Source of the DNA: CASPLG01 sp965120375
GTDB taxonomy: Bacteria; Bacillota; Clostridia; Oscillospirales; Acutalibacteraceae
Assembly: GCA_965120375.1 (NCBI GenBank)
Contig: CBCPMW010000013.1
Location: 107,425-171,424, forward strand
Length of the DNA stretch: 64,000 nucleotides
Direction: 5' to 3'
Part shown: positions 44,710-54,104 of the stretch, piece after piece
Layout of the letters: every line of letters starts with the position of its first letter
Numbering within the stretch: the first letter of the stretch is position 1
The notes under the pieces: model-generated
Database searches by the model: none
Seen by the model: the letters and a program-made list of their open reading frames with translations, nothing else
What the model was told of the DNA's origin: nothing
Translations under genes and position numbers: made by a program

Positions 44710-45291
44710 CTAAAAAATATTTTCTAAAATTATCTCGCCAAAAGTTTCTTTTATAATACCACAAGCATTGGATTCATCTGTATCTATATGAAAAGCGAGA
44801 GAAAAATTATCATCTACACGAACTAAAACATCACCAAATATTAAAGTTCTAGTTTTTTTAGACACCTTTACTGAAACAATTTGTCCGTCCTTTACACCGC
44901 ACTTTTTTGCATCAAAAGAAGACATGTGAATATGCCTTTTTGCAACTATGACACCTTGATTTAAATCAAAAAAGCCACTAGGTCCAATTACTCTACAACC
45001 AGGACTTCCAAATAAATCTCCCGATTCTCTAATGGTTGGTTTTATTCCTAATTTTATGGCATCTGTGATAGAAAGCTCCACTTGAGTCTTTTCTCTAACA
45101 GGTCCAAGAATAGAAACATTTTTTATAGATGATTTGGGCCCTGAAATTTCAACTTTTTCACTACTTAAAAATTGTCCTGGTTGAGAAAGAAACCTTTTTG
45201 GATTTAAGTTATACCCTTTTCCAAATAAGATATCTAAAACATTCTGTGACGCATGAATATGTCTTGCTGATGTTTCAACTATAACTTTCAA
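44710..45291 (-). CDS. pduL: Phosphate propanoyltransferase / phosphotransacylase (PduL family)
   Basis: Protein of 193 aa of the PduL fold, which swaps CoA for phosphate on short acyl groups (acetyl-CoA to acetyl-phosphate). Both halves of the duplicated barrel are visible with their zinc-binding His: SARHIHAS near residue 9 and AKRHIHMS near 115, plus FHIDTDESNA at the end. No encapsulation peptide or microcompartment gene is nearby, so it probably works freely, as a Pta substitute with an acetate kinase elsewhere. TTG start. It is the last gene of the asd-to-recN run, 13 bases after recN. Confidence 0.92.
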   Translation of the reverse strand: MKVIVETSARHIHASQNVLDILFGKGYNLNPKRFLSQPGQFLSSEKVEISGPKSSIKNVSILGPVREKTQVELSITDAIKLGIKPTIRESGDLFGSPGCRVIGPSGFFDLNQGVIVAKRHIHMSSFDAKKCGVKDGQIVSVKVSKKTRTLIFGDVLVRVDDNFSLAFHIDTDESNACGIIKETFGEIILENIF

Positions 45292-45304
45292 AAAATCACT
45301 CTTT

Positions 45305-46972
45305 TCAAAAATTTTTGTTTAAACTTAAAATTTCTTCTGCCGCCTTTAAAGTAAAATCCGATATATTTATTCCCCCCATTATTCGAGCAAGTTCCATTTT
45401 TCTTTGCTCAAAATTTAATTTATTAACTGATGAATATGTTCTCCCTTTTTTTGAGTGTTTTTCTATCAAAAAGTGACTATCTGCTAGTGAAGCTATTTGT
45501 GAAAGATGTGTTATACATATAACTTGTTTAGTTTTTGAGAGATTTTTAAGTTTAAAACCAATTTTGTTTGCTGCGTTTCCACTTACTCCAGAATCAACTT
45601 CGTCAAATATAACTGTGTTTTTATCACTTTCTGATAATATATTTTTTATTGCAAGTATTATTCTGGAAATTTCTCCTCCAGACGCAACTTCTTCTAGTGG
45701 CCTAAGTTTTTCCCCTTTATTTACAGATATAAAAAATCTTATTTTATCAATTCCATTCTGCCCAGGATCTACTATTTCTTGATCAACTTTAAATCTTGCA
45801 TTTACCATATCAAGCTCAAAAAGTTCATCTTCGACTTTTTTTTCAAGTAAATGAATTACTTTTTCTCTTTTTTTCGATATTCTTAGCGCCTTTTCATTTA
45901 CACATTTTTCAATTTCTATAAACTTTTTTTTGAGTTCTAAAGATTTATTTTCACAATTCTTAAGGCTAGACATTTCTCCTTTTATAGACTCTAAAAAATC
46001 AAGTATATCTTCCTCTGTTTTTCCATATTTTCTAGACAATTTATTTAAAATATCGAGCCTTTCTTCAATTTCCTCAAGCTCATTTTCATTAAAATCCATA
46101 CCGTTTAGCAAAAGACTGATTTCACTCAAACATTCAGAAATATCATAAAACATATTTTCTATTTGTTCTTTCATTTGTCCTGCAGAAGAAATATAATTTG
46201 AAACTTTGAACATGATATCTCGTAAATTCTTCATTCCTTCAATTAATCCAAACTCTCTGTTCTCTCCGTTTAAAAGTTCTTTAGCCTGACTAAGATATGC
46301 AATTATATCTTGTTTGTTATTAAATTTCCTTTTTATGTTAGTCAGTTCTTCAAATTCTCCTTTTTTTACGTTTGCTCCCTCAATTTCAGAAATTTGATAT
46401 TCAAGGAATTCTATTTTTCTACAAACCTCACTTTCATCTACATCAAACTTTTCAATTTCCCTTTTCATTTCAATCATATTTAAATATAATTTTTTATATT
46501 CTTCAATTTCATCTTGCAAATTCCCAAATAAATCAATATATTTTATATGATTTTCTGAGAAAAGCAATTTATAACCCTCATTCTGACTATAAATATCTAT
46601 TAAATTATTACTTGCCTTACGGAGTATACTGACAGTTGCAGGTCTGCCATTTATTTTACAAATATTTTTTCCACTTTCAGTAAGCTCTCTATGAAAAATC
46701 ACTTCATTATCACTGATTTCGTATCCAAGTTCGTTTAAAATTTTTATATCCTGCTCGGGAATATTACTTAAAACTGCACTTACCAAAAGTTTGCTACATC
46801 CAGACCTTATAGAGCTTTTACTTACTTTCCCTCCACATATCGCATTTATTGCTGATATTATTATCGATTTTCCAGCTCCAGTTTCGCCTGTTAGCACATT
46901 AAATCCAGGAGAAAAAAATATATCTACACATTCAACTACAGCAATATTTTCTATATGCAGATGAAAAATCAA
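45305..46972 (-). CDS. recN: DNA repair protein RecN
   Basis: SMC-like ATPase of 555 aa that gathers broken DNA ends. Walker A GETGAGKS (about 30-37), central coiled coils flanking a hinge, the signature VASGGEISRIILAIK and Walker B VIFDEVDSGVSG, then HLSQIASLAD. TTG start with AAGGTGGG upstream. It follows nadK by 27 bases; the argR gene that commonly sits in this gap in Firmicutes is absent. Confidence 0.95.
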   Translation of the reverse strand: MIFHLHIENIAVVECVDIFFSPGFNVLTGETGAGKSIIISAINAICGGKVSKSSIRSGCSKLLVSAVLSNIPEQDIKILNELGYEISDNEVIFHRELTESGKNICKINGRPATVSILRKASNNLIDIYSQNEGYKLLFSENHIKYIDLFGNLQDEIEEYKKLYLNMIEMKREIEKFDVDESEVCRKIEFLEYQISEIEGANVKKGEFEELTNIKRKFNNKQDIIAYLSQAKELLNGENREFGLIEGMKNLRDIMFKVSNYISSAGQMKEQIENMFYDISECLSEISLLLNGMDFNENELEEIEERLDILNKLSRKYGKTEEDILDFLESIKGEMSSLKNCENKSLELKKKFIEIEKCVNEKALRISKKREKVIHLLEKKVEDELFELDMVNARFKVDQEIVDPGQNGIDKIRFFISVNKGEKLRPLEEVASGGEISRIILAIKNILSESDKNTVIFDEVDSGVSGNAANKIGFKLKNLSKTKQVICITHLSQIASLADSHFLIEKHSKKGRTYSSVNKLNFEQRKMELARIMGGINISDFTLKAAEEILSLNKNF

Positions 46973-46999
46973 AAAAATCCCACCTTTTTTCTAAAAAAA

Positions 47000-47815
47000 T
47001 TAATTTAATTTTTTATCTATATTTTCATAAAAATTCTGTCCGCACATATTAACCATATTAACAAAATTTTCTGATTTTTTTACTTTTATAGTACCAATCT
47101 TTCCTACACTAACCAAAATTTCTCCATCGCATGAAATCACTGCTTCAGAAGAATTTCTCGGTATGAATTCTATTTCTACTTCTCCGTCTGCATCAAAAAT
47201 CAAAGGTCTCACAGACATAGAATGCGGGCAAACCGGAGTCAAAATTATACACTCTGCACTTTGTTCAACTATTGGACCTCCAGCCGACAAAGAATATGCA
47301 GTCGATCCCGTTGGAGTTGCAACTATAACACCATCAGCCCTAAATTTACATATTGTTTCTTTATTTTTAGAAACTTTAAAATCCATAATCTGAGAATAAG
47401 AACCTCTGTGTATAACTATATCATTCAAAGCAGTCCTTGTTTTTTCTTGACCACTTATTTTTGCTGATATCATCATTCTTTTCGTGAAAAAATATTCCCC
47501 TAAAATTAATTTTTCAAGATTCTTTATATCACTTTTTTCTAGACTTGCTAAAAAGCCTAACCTTCCACTGTTTATTCCTAAAATTGGTTTGTCTTGACCG
47601 CATATTAATTTTGCAAAACGTATTATCGTTCCGTCTCCACCAATAACTATAATAAAATCACAATCTTTCAAGTTAAAGTTCATTTGAATATTTTTAAAAT
47701 TCACACAACAAACTAAAACTTCAACAGCTTTGAAAGTTTCCATAAATTTTTTTGCAACTTTTGCATATGATCCATCTTTTATACTTTCCTCATTATAAAA
47801 AATAACAATTTTCAA
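47000..47815 (-). CDS. nadK: NAD kinase
   Basis: Enzyme of 271 aa making NADP from NAD and ATP or polyphosphate. It has the GGDGT motif (about residues 59-63), INSGRLGFLA, ALNDIVIHRG and the TPTGSTAYSLSAGGP loop. Normal length. TTG start with AAGGAG eight bases upstream. Between tlyA and recN, the usual clostridial order. Confidence 0.95.
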   Translation of the reverse strand: MKIVIFYNEESIKDGSYAKVAKKFMETFKAVEVLVCCVNFKNIQMNFNLKDCDFIIVIGGDGTIIRFAKLICGQDKPILGINSGRLGFLASLEKSDIKNLEKLILGEYFFTKRMMISAKISGQEKTRTALNDIVIHRGSYSQIMDFKVSKNKETICKFRADGVIVATPTGSTAYSLSAGGPIVEQSAECIILTPVCPHSMSVRPLIFDADGEVEIEFIPRNSSEAVISCDGEILVSVGKIGTIKVKKSENFVNMVNMCGQNFYENIDKKLN

Positions 47816-47834
47816 AATTTAGCTCCTTTACTAA

Positions 47835-48632
47835 CTAAAGTTCTTTAACTGAATTTTTATATACATTAGATACACTTAAATCATCTATCATTTCAGTTTT
47901 TTCTGATTTTTTCAGATAAACTAAATATTCAATGTTTCCTTTTGCGCCTTTTATTGGAGAAAAATCAAGTCCTTTCACGGAAAATCCATTGTTTAAGCAA
48001 AAATTTACTACCTTCTCTATAGTTTCAATTATAACATTTCCATCTTTTACTATACCATTTTTCCCAACTTTATCTTTTCCAGCCTCAAACTGTGGTTTTA
48101 TAAGGCAAACGCCTTCACAGTCCTCAGACACTATGTTTCTTATAACTGGTAAAACTGTACATAAAGATATAAATGATAAATCAGCTGTAAAAAAATCTAT
48201 TTTATCTTGTATCGCTTCTTTTTTTATGTACCTTATGTTTGTTCTTTCAATATTTACTATTCTCTTGTCATTTCTTAGCTTCCAGGCAAGTTGACCATAA
48301 CCGACATCTACTGCATAAACTTTCTTGCAACCATTTTGAATCATGCAATCAGTAAATCCACCTGTTGATGCTCCGGCGTCTAAAGCTATTAAATTATTCA
48401 AATTTATACCAAATACTTTTATTGCTTTATCAAGTTTAAGTCCACCTCGACTTACAAACTGCAAACTGTCATTTTTTACACTTATATCAGCATTTTCATC
48501 ATACCTCATTCCGGGTTTATCAGCTTTTTCGCCATTAACATAAACTTTTCCCTGCATTATGAAAGAATTTGCAACAGTCCTACTTTCAGCCAAACCTTTT
48601 TCAAATAGTAAAATATCCAGCCTCTTTTTCAT
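47835..48632 (-). CDS. tlyA: TlyA-type rRNA methyltransferase (S4 plus FtsJ domains)
   Basis: Protein of 265 aa: an N-terminal S4 RNA-binding domain (KKRLDILLFEKGLAESR to about residue 60) and an FtsJ-like SAM domain with ALDAGASTGGFTDC and the VYAVDVGYGQLAWKLR segment. Homologues 2'-O-methylate cytidines in 16S and 23S rRNA, giving capreomycin sensitivity; some are annotated as haemolysins. ATG overlaps the dxs stop by four bases, so the two are coupled. Confidence 0.92.
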   Translation of the reverse strand: MKKRLDILLFEKGLAESRTVANSFIMQGKVYVNGEKADKPGMRYDENADISVKNDSLQFVSRGGLKLDKAIKVFGINLNNLIALDAGASTGGFTDCMIQNGCKKVYAVDVGYGQLAWKLRNDKRIVNIERTNIRYIKKEAIQDKIDFFTADLSFISLCTVLPVIRNIVSEDCEGVCLIKPQFEAGKDKVGKNGIVKDGNVIIETIEKVVNFCLNNGFSVKGLDFSPIKGAKGNIEYLVYLKKSEKTEMIDDLSVSNVYKNSVKEL

Positions 48633-50503
48633 AATTTGTTTCCAGTCTCAGATAAAATTTTTTCAATCATCGAATCAGCATCAAGAAAATATTCTTTCAT
48701 TTGAGAATTTGTATCCGAATATTTTACAAATTCTTCTCTCACACCAAAATGTTTATATTTATTTTTAAATCCATTTTCCGCAAGCATCGAACCTACCACT
48801 TCCCCGACTCCTCCAAGTTTAGACGATTCTTCAAAAAAGAAAATATACTTATAATCAAAGGCTAATTTCACTATATTTTCATCAATGGGTTTTATTACAT
48901 TTAACTTTAGAATGTCGATTCCCAGCTTATTTTCAAGTAAAATTTTTTCTTTTGCTAAACATGCATTTGAAAAGATTCTGCCGTACGTAATTATTAAAAT
49001 ATCAGATTCTTTTTCACTTATTAAACTAAAATCTTCTTTACTTAGTTTAAAATAACTAGGTTTGTAAAGCTCTTCCCCTCTTGGGTATCTTATAACTGAA
49101 CTTCCCACATTATTATAAACAGCTTCTCTTAGCATTACTCTTAATTCATCAAAAAAACTAGGCACAAATATTTTGATTTTTGGAATACTATTAAAAAAAG
49201 AAACGTCAAACAAACCTTGATGTGTTTCCCCGTCTTCACCAACAAATCCTGCTCTATCTACAGCAAAAATCACTTTTATATTTTGAATAGCAACATCATG
49301 AATTATTTGGTCGTAAGCACGCTGCATAAAAGTTGAATAAATTGCTACAACAGGAATCATTCCACCTGTAGCTAATCCACCAGCAAAAGTAACTGCATGC
49401 CCTTCAGCTATGCCAACATCAAAAAATCTATTTTTATATTTTTCAGAAAACTTACTAAGTCCCGTTCCGGATTTCATTGCAGCTGTTATTACACAAATTT
49501 TATTATTTTCACTTGCAAGTGAACAAATTTCGTCACCAAAAATACTTGAAAAACTTTCTTTTGAAGGTCCAGCAGTTCCTGTTTCAGTATCAAATTTTGA
49601 AATTCCATGAAATTGTTTAGGATCTTTTTCTGCAAAAGGATATCCTTTTCCTTTTTTTGTAACAACATGTAAAAGAACGGGCCTTTGAAATTCTTTTATC
49701 TGTCCAAATACTTTTATAAGTTCATTTAAATCGTGTCCATCTACTGGACCATAATATAAAAACCCAATATCTTCGAATATAGTTGTGCTATATAGAAAAC
49801 CCTTAAATGCAGATTTCATTTTTCTTAACAAACAAACTATATTTATCCCTAAAAATGGAATTTTATTGAGAAAATACTCCACTTTTCCTTTCATCTTCGT
49901 GTAAGAAGGGCGAACTCTGATAGATGTCAAATACTTTGGTATTGCGCCCACATTGTGAGATATTGACATTTTATTATCATTCAGAACCACAATGAAATTT
50001 TTCTTAAATTTTCCTGCATTATTTAGCCCTTCATAAGCTAACCCTCCCGTAAGTGCTCCGTCTCCTATAACCACTACTGTATGAGATTTCCCTTTTTTTA
50101 CTGAATTTGCATACGCAAATCCTAGTGCCGAAGATATAGCAGTACTTGCATGACCTGAAGTAAACAAATCATACTTACTTTCCAATTTACTCGGAAAACC
50201 AGAAATTCCATCCTTTAGGCGTATTTTATCTATATCTTTAAATCTCCCAGTTAACATCTTATGAGCATAACACTGATGTCCCACATCCCATATAATTCGG
50301 TCACTCTCCTTAGAAAAAGCTTTATATATAGCAACCGTTAGCTCTACAACCCCGAGATTCGAAGCGAGATGCCCACCATTTTTCGAAACTATAGATATAA
50401 TTTTTTCTCTTATCTCATAGCAAAGTTCATCTAAATTTTCGACATTTTCTAAATCCGAAGGATTGTTTATTTCATTTAAAATTTTATATTCTTTTTTACT
50501 CAT
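48629..50503 (-). CDS. dxs: 1-deoxy-D-xylulose-5-phosphate synthase
   Basis: First enzyme of the MEP isoprenoid pathway (pyruvate plus glyceraldehyde-3-phosphate to DXP), 624 aa. It has the thiamine-diphosphate motif GDGALTGGLAYEGLNN with NDNKMSIS, the catalytic His region GHQCYAHK and the transketolase middle domain DRAGFVGEDGETHQG. Full length. ATG start; 85 bases downstream of ispA. It supplies IPP for the neighbouring prenyl synthase and thus undecaprenyl carriers. Confidence 0.96.
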   Translation of the reverse strand: MSKKEYKILNEINNPSDLENVENLDELCYEIREKIISIVSKNGGHLASNLGVVELTVAIYKAFSKESDRIIWDVGHQCYAHKMLTGRFKDIDKIRLKDGISGFPSKLESKYDLFTSGHASTAISSALGFAYANSVKKGKSHTVVVIGDGALTGGLAYEGLNNAGKFKKNFIVVLNDNKMSISHNVGAIPKYLTSIRVRPSYTKMKGKVEYFLNKIPFLGINIVCLLRKMKSAFKGFLYSTTIFEDIGFLYYGPVDGHDLNELIKVFGQIKEFQRPVLLHVVTKKGKGYPFAEKDPKQFHGISKFDTETGTAGPSKESFSSIFGDEICSLASENNKICVITAAMKSGTGLSKFSEKYKNRFFDVGIAEGHAVTFAGGLATGGMIPVVAIYSTFMQRAYDQIIHDVAIQNIKVIFAVDRAGFVGEDGETHQGLFDVSFFNSIPKIKIFVPSFFDELRVMLREAVYNNVGSSVIRYPRGEELYKPSYFKLSKEDFSLISEKESDILIITYGRIFSNACLAKEKILLENKLGIDILKLNVIKPIDENIVKLAFDYKYIFFFEESSKLGGVGEVVGSMLAENGFKNKYKHFGVREEFVKYSDTNSQMKEYFLDADSMIEKILSETGNKL

Positions 50504-50588
50504 TTTTTCATCTCATTTTTATTAATTATTTGAAATTTACTAAATTTTCAATGTTTTCCAAATCCAAAAACTCCGAAGTGAAATTATA

Positions 50589-51425
50589 CTAAAATTTTAG
50601 TTTGCTTACAAGCCACGACAAAACTTCATCTTCCGGATCGATTTTATCTGAAATACTATATAGCTTGCAAATATATTCGTTTATTTTTTCTATTGTTTTT
50701 TCTTTTCCAAGCAACTTTGCATATGTAATTCCTTCTTTATCTTCCGATAAATCTGTTATATCATCACAAAGCTGAAAAGCTATTCCAAAAGTTTTACCAT
50801 ACTCTCTTGCCAAAAATATATTTTTTTCATCTGCTTTTGCGCATATTGCCCCTATAGTAGCCGAAGCAGAAAAAAGCATCCCTGTTTTCTTTTCGTAAAT
50901 ATCAAGTAAAAAACTTTCATCATTTTTAAAATTTATTTCCATAGATTGCCCGTTTATCATTCCTTTAGCTCCAGATGACTCTGAAAGTAAAGTTAGTGCT
51001 TGTAAAATAGATTTTTCTCCAAATTGAAATAAAATTTCATCTCTCATTAAAACGTCGAAAGCTTGCATCACAAGCGCATCTCCAGCAAGTAATGCCATAG
51101 CTTCACCAAATACTATATGAGTACATTTTTTACCTCTTCTATATTCAGAACCATCCATACAAGGTAAATCATCATGCACCAGCGAAAATGAATGCATCAT
51201 CTCAAGCGAAAGTGAAACATCATAAATTTTTTCTGATTTTCCTCCAAAAAGTTCATAAAATGCAACTAAAATACAAGGCCTCAGCCTTTTACCTCCAGAA
51301 AATAAACTATACTTCATAGCATCTAGCAATTTCTCGTCTATTCCCTCTAATTTTAAAAAATGATTTTCTATCTTTTGATCTATTTTATTTTTAATTTCCT
51401 CAAAGCGATCCTGAAGATTAGTCAT
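50589..51425 (-). CDS. ispA: Short-chain polyprenyl (farnesyl/geranylgeranyl) diphosphate synthase
   Basis: Trans-prenyltransferase of 278 aa with the first Asp-rich motif DDLPCMD (about 84-90) and the second DDITD (about 223-227), and the GGKRLRP substrate site. It makes farnesyl or geranylgeranyl diphosphate from IPP and DMAPP. It sits six bases after xseB, in the standard xseA-xseB-ispA-dxs order. ATG start. Confidence 0.94.
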   Translation of the reverse strand: MTNLQDRFEEIKNKIDQKIENHFLKLEGIDEKLLDAMKYSLFSGGKRLRPCILVAFYELFGGKSEKIYDVSLSLEMMHSFSLVHDDLPCMDGSEYRRGKKCTHIVFGEAMALLAGDALVMQAFDVLMRDEILFQFGEKSILQALTLLSESSGAKGMINGQSMEINFKNDESFLLDIYEKKTGMLFSASATIGAICAKADEKNIFLAREYGKTFGIAFQLCDDITDLSEDKEGITYAKLLGKEKTIEKINEYICKLYSISDKIDPEDEVLSWLVSKLKF

Positions 51426-51431
51426 TATGAT

Positions 51432-51614
51432 TTATCCCTCACAATCTATTTCTTTTTCAGCTTCGCTCAATTTATCCTTACATATTTCCACAAGTTTGGA
51501 TCCTTCTTTATAAAGTCTAAGCATAGCGTCTAAAGTTTCATCCCCATTTTCTAATCTATCAATTATCTTTTCCAAAGTTTGAACTGCATACTCAAAATTA
51601 ACATTATCTCTCAA
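51432..51614 (-). CDS. xseB: Exodeoxyribonuclease VII small subunit
   Basis: Small helical-hairpin protein of 60 aa (NFEYAVQTLEKIIDRLENGDETLDAML), several copies of which bind one XseA. TTG at 51614 is chosen because AAGGAG (51623-51628) lies eight bases upstream; GTG codons at 51623 and 51620 fall in or too near that site. It overlaps the xseA end by 11 bases. Confidence 0.92.
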   Translation of the reverse strand: MRDNVNFEYAVQTLEKIIDRLENGDETLDAMLRLYKEGSKLVEICKDKLSEAEKEIDCEG

Positions 51615-52824
51615 AATCACCACTCCTTACAGAATCAACTACAACATCAACTGCCCCATCCAAAAATAAAATTTTTATAGTTTTCCCTTTTTTAGTTTCA
51701 GAAACACTTGTAATCCTTTTTCCTTTACTATAGGCCATAACATAGCCTTTTTCTAAATTCTTAGTAGGATGAGCTAAATCAAGCCTTTTTTGTAAATTTA
51801 AAATTTTTGCCTTTATTTTTTCTAAATTTTTACTTAAACTGTAATTTAATTTATCATTTAGCCGATTTATTTTTTCTTGCTGCAAAAAAAATCTATTTTT
51901 TAGAAATAATACATCTATCTTTTTCGAAACATAATCTAAACGCAAGTTTTCAGAATTTAGTTTATTTTTTATAGCAAATTTCATTCTATTTTTGGCAGTA
52001 TCTAAGTAAAATATGATTTCGCTCTTATCTGGACAGGCTAGTTCTGCTGCGGCAGAAGGTGTTGGAGCCCTTAAATCAGATACATAGTCGCACAAAGTCC
52101 AATCTGTTTGGTGCCCTACTGCTGAAATTATTGGGATATTTGACGCAGCGACAGCTCTTACTAAATTTTCCGTGTTAAATATACTTAAATCTTCATAAGC
52201 TCCTCCTCCACGGGCAATTATCAAAATATCTACTTTACTACCTTCACTGTTAAACTTTTCTATTGCATTTAATATTTCATCTGCCGCCTTTTCACCCTGC
52301 ACATTCACGTTCATAACTTCTGTAAAACAAACGGGATATCTTCTTTTTATAACATTTTCTATGTCATGAATAGCAGCACCAGAAATAGATGTTATAATCC
52401 CTATTTTTTTTGGGTACTTAGGAATTTTCTTTTTTCTTTCTTTATCAAAAAGGCCTTCTTTTTCTAATTTTATTTTTAATTCTTCATCTCCTGTCGATAT
52501 ATTTCCAATTCCCGTAACTTGCATATCTTCAACATAAATTTGATATTGACCACAAACGCCATAAACTGATACTTTTCCTCGAACTAGCACGCTCATACCA
52601 TCACTCGGATTAAATTTCAGCCTTCTTAGGTTTTCTGAAAACATAACTGCTTTTATGCTGCTTCCTTTTTCAATTAATGAAAAATACAAATTCCCAGACG
52701 AGTAATTATATTTAAAATTTGAAATTTCACCAATAATAAATACATTTTTCAGATTTTTATCACCGTCAAACAAGAGCTTTATATAGGAATTAACCTGTGA
52801 AACTGTTAATACTTTATTTTCCAA
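51604..52824 (-). CDS. xseA: Exodeoxyribonuclease VII large subunit
   Basis: Catalytic subunit of 406 aa that degrades single-stranded DNA to acid-insoluble oligonucleotides. N-terminal OB fold (VFIGEISNFKYN-like, about 1-100), catalytic domain with IGIITSISGAAIHDI, ARGGGAYEDLSIFN and SAVGHQTDWTLCDYVSDLRAPTPSAAAEL, then a coiled coil and a C-terminal strand. TTG start with AGGGAT upstream. 26 bases after nusB. Confidence 0.95.
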   Translation of the reverse strand: MENKVLTVSQVNSYIKLLFDGDKNLKNVFIIGEISNFKYNYSSGNLYFSLIEKGSSIKAVMFSENLRRLKFNPSDGMSVLVRGKVSVYGVCGQYQIYVEDMQVTGIGNISTGDEELKIKLEKEGLFDKERKKKIPKYPKKIGIITSISGAAIHDIENVIKRRYPVCFTEVMNVNVQGEKAADEILNAIEKFNSEGSKVDILIIARGGGAYEDLSIFNTENLVRAVAASNIPIISAVGHQTDWTLCDYVSDLRAPTPSAAAELACPDKSEIIFYLDTAKNRMKFAIKNKLNSENLRLDYVSKKIDVLFLKNRFFLQQEKINRLNDKLNYSLSKNLEKIKAKILNLQKRLDLAHPTKNLEKGYVMAYSKGKRITSVSETKKGKTIKILFLDGAVDVVVDSVRSGDFER

Positions 52825-52850
52825 ATTAATATCCCTTCCCTAGTTTAATT

Positions 52851-53267
52851 TTAAATATTATTATGAGTTTCTTTTGAAATTTCTTTAACTATTGAGCCTA
52901 AAACCCCATTAACATACGCTGATTCATCTTTACTTCCATATTTTTTAGAAAGCTCTACAGCTTCGTTTATCGATATTTCAATCGGCGTATCTTTCAAAAA
53001 CACCATTTCATACACAGAAATCTCCATTATAGCCATAGCTACCCTTGAAATTCTATTCATTTTCCAGCCTTTTATATTTCTTTCTATATAAGATCTGATT
53101 TTTTCTCTGTTTTTTAAAACTCCACTAGAAAGCTTTACAGAGAAATCTTCTTTCTTCATATCCTCAGAAAGCTCAAAAGATTCAACTATTTCATCGATAC
53201 TTTCTCCGGTAAATGAATTCTGAAAAAGAAACATAAAAGCCTGTTCCCTTCCCTTTCTTCTTCCCAA
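52851..53267 (-). CDS. nusB: Transcription antitermination factor NusB
   Basis: All-helical RNA-binding protein of 138 aa that works with NusE/S10 in rRNA antitermination. It shows GRRKGREQAFMFLFQ, IRSYIERNIKGWKMNRI, MAIMEISVYEM and INEAVELSKKYG segments. TTG at 53267 is chosen because AGAGGTG lies six bases upstream; GTG at 53276 is part of that site. Follows dapB by 18 bases; the asp23-like gene often found before nusB is missing. Confidence 0.94.
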   Translation of the reverse strand: MGRRKGREQAFMFLFQNSFTGESIDEIVESFELSEDMKKEDFSVKLSSGVLKNREKIRSYIERNIKGWKMNRISRVAMAIMEISVYEMVFLKDTPIEISINEAVELSKKYGSKDESAYVNGVLGSIVKEISKETHNNI

Positions 53268-53285
53268 TAAATTCACCTCTTAAAC

Positions 53286-54035
53286 TTATGTTATTATATC
53301 ATTCATACTATACAAACCTGATTTCTTGTGAGCTAAAAATCTTGCAGCCTTTATTGCTCCTTCTGCAAATATTTCTCTAGACTGAGCTTTATGCGAAAGT
53401 GTAATTACCTCATTTTCTCCTGCAAAAATTACTTCATGATCGCCAACTATATTTCCTCCCCTTATAGAGTGTATACCTATTTCGTTTTTATCCCTAGGAG
53501 CTCTTCTTGAATGCCTATCATAGCAGTATTTAAAACCCGATCCCATTTCTTCATTTATTCCATCTGCAATCATAAAAGCTGTTCCACTCGGCGCATCTAT
53601 TTTCCGATTGTGGTGTTTTTCTATAATTTCTATATCAAACTCTTCTTTTAACACTGCGGCAGCCTTTCTAGCTAGTTTTACAAGAATATTTACACCAAGC
53701 GACATGTTCCCCGAAAAGAAAATTGCAACTTCTTCAGAACATTTTTTAATCTGCTGAACTTGAGATTCAGAAAATCCCGTTGTGCACAAAACTACCGGTA
53801 CTTTATTTTGCCTTGAATAAGAAAGAAGCGACGAAAGTGCTTTTGGATTAGAAAAATCTATTATAACATCTGGCTTCACTTTAATTTTTTCAGCAGATTG
53901 AAAAACCTCAAAATTATGATCAGATCGACCTTGAAGATCTACTCCACCTATAATATCAATATCGTCAGATTTTCTTGCTACCTCAGCAACCATTTTCCCC
54001 ATGAAACCATTGCATCCACAAATAATTATTTTCAT
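53286..54035 (-). CDS. dapB: 4-hydroxy-tetrahydrodipicolinate reductase
   Basis: Lysine/diaminopimelate pathway enzyme of 249 aa. NAD(P)H loop GCNGFMGKM at the N-terminus, the EKHHNRKIDAPSGTA catalytic block (about 136-150) and IHSIRGGNIVGDHEV. Normal length. ATG start. Together with asd and dapA upstream it forms the common trunk to meso-DAP and lysine, needed for peptidoglycan. Confidence 0.95.
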   Translation of the reverse strand: MKIIICGCNGFMGKMVAEVARKSDDIDIIGGVDLQGRSDHNFEVFQSAEKIKVKPDVIIDFSNPKALSSLLSYSRQNKVPVVLCTTGFSESQVQQIKKCSEEVAIFFSGNMSLGVNILVKLARKAAAVLKEEFDIEIIEKHHNRKIDAPSGTAFMIADGINEEMGSGFKYCYDRHSRRAPRDKNEIGIHSIRGGNIVGDHEVIFAGENEVITLSHKAQSREIFAEGAIKAARFLAHKKSGLYSMNDIIT

Positions 54036-54104
54036 TTTTTAATTTATAAGACACCAAAAAGTGCCCTTACCTCCTGTCTTTTTCATTTACTTTAGTTTTT
54101 TGTT

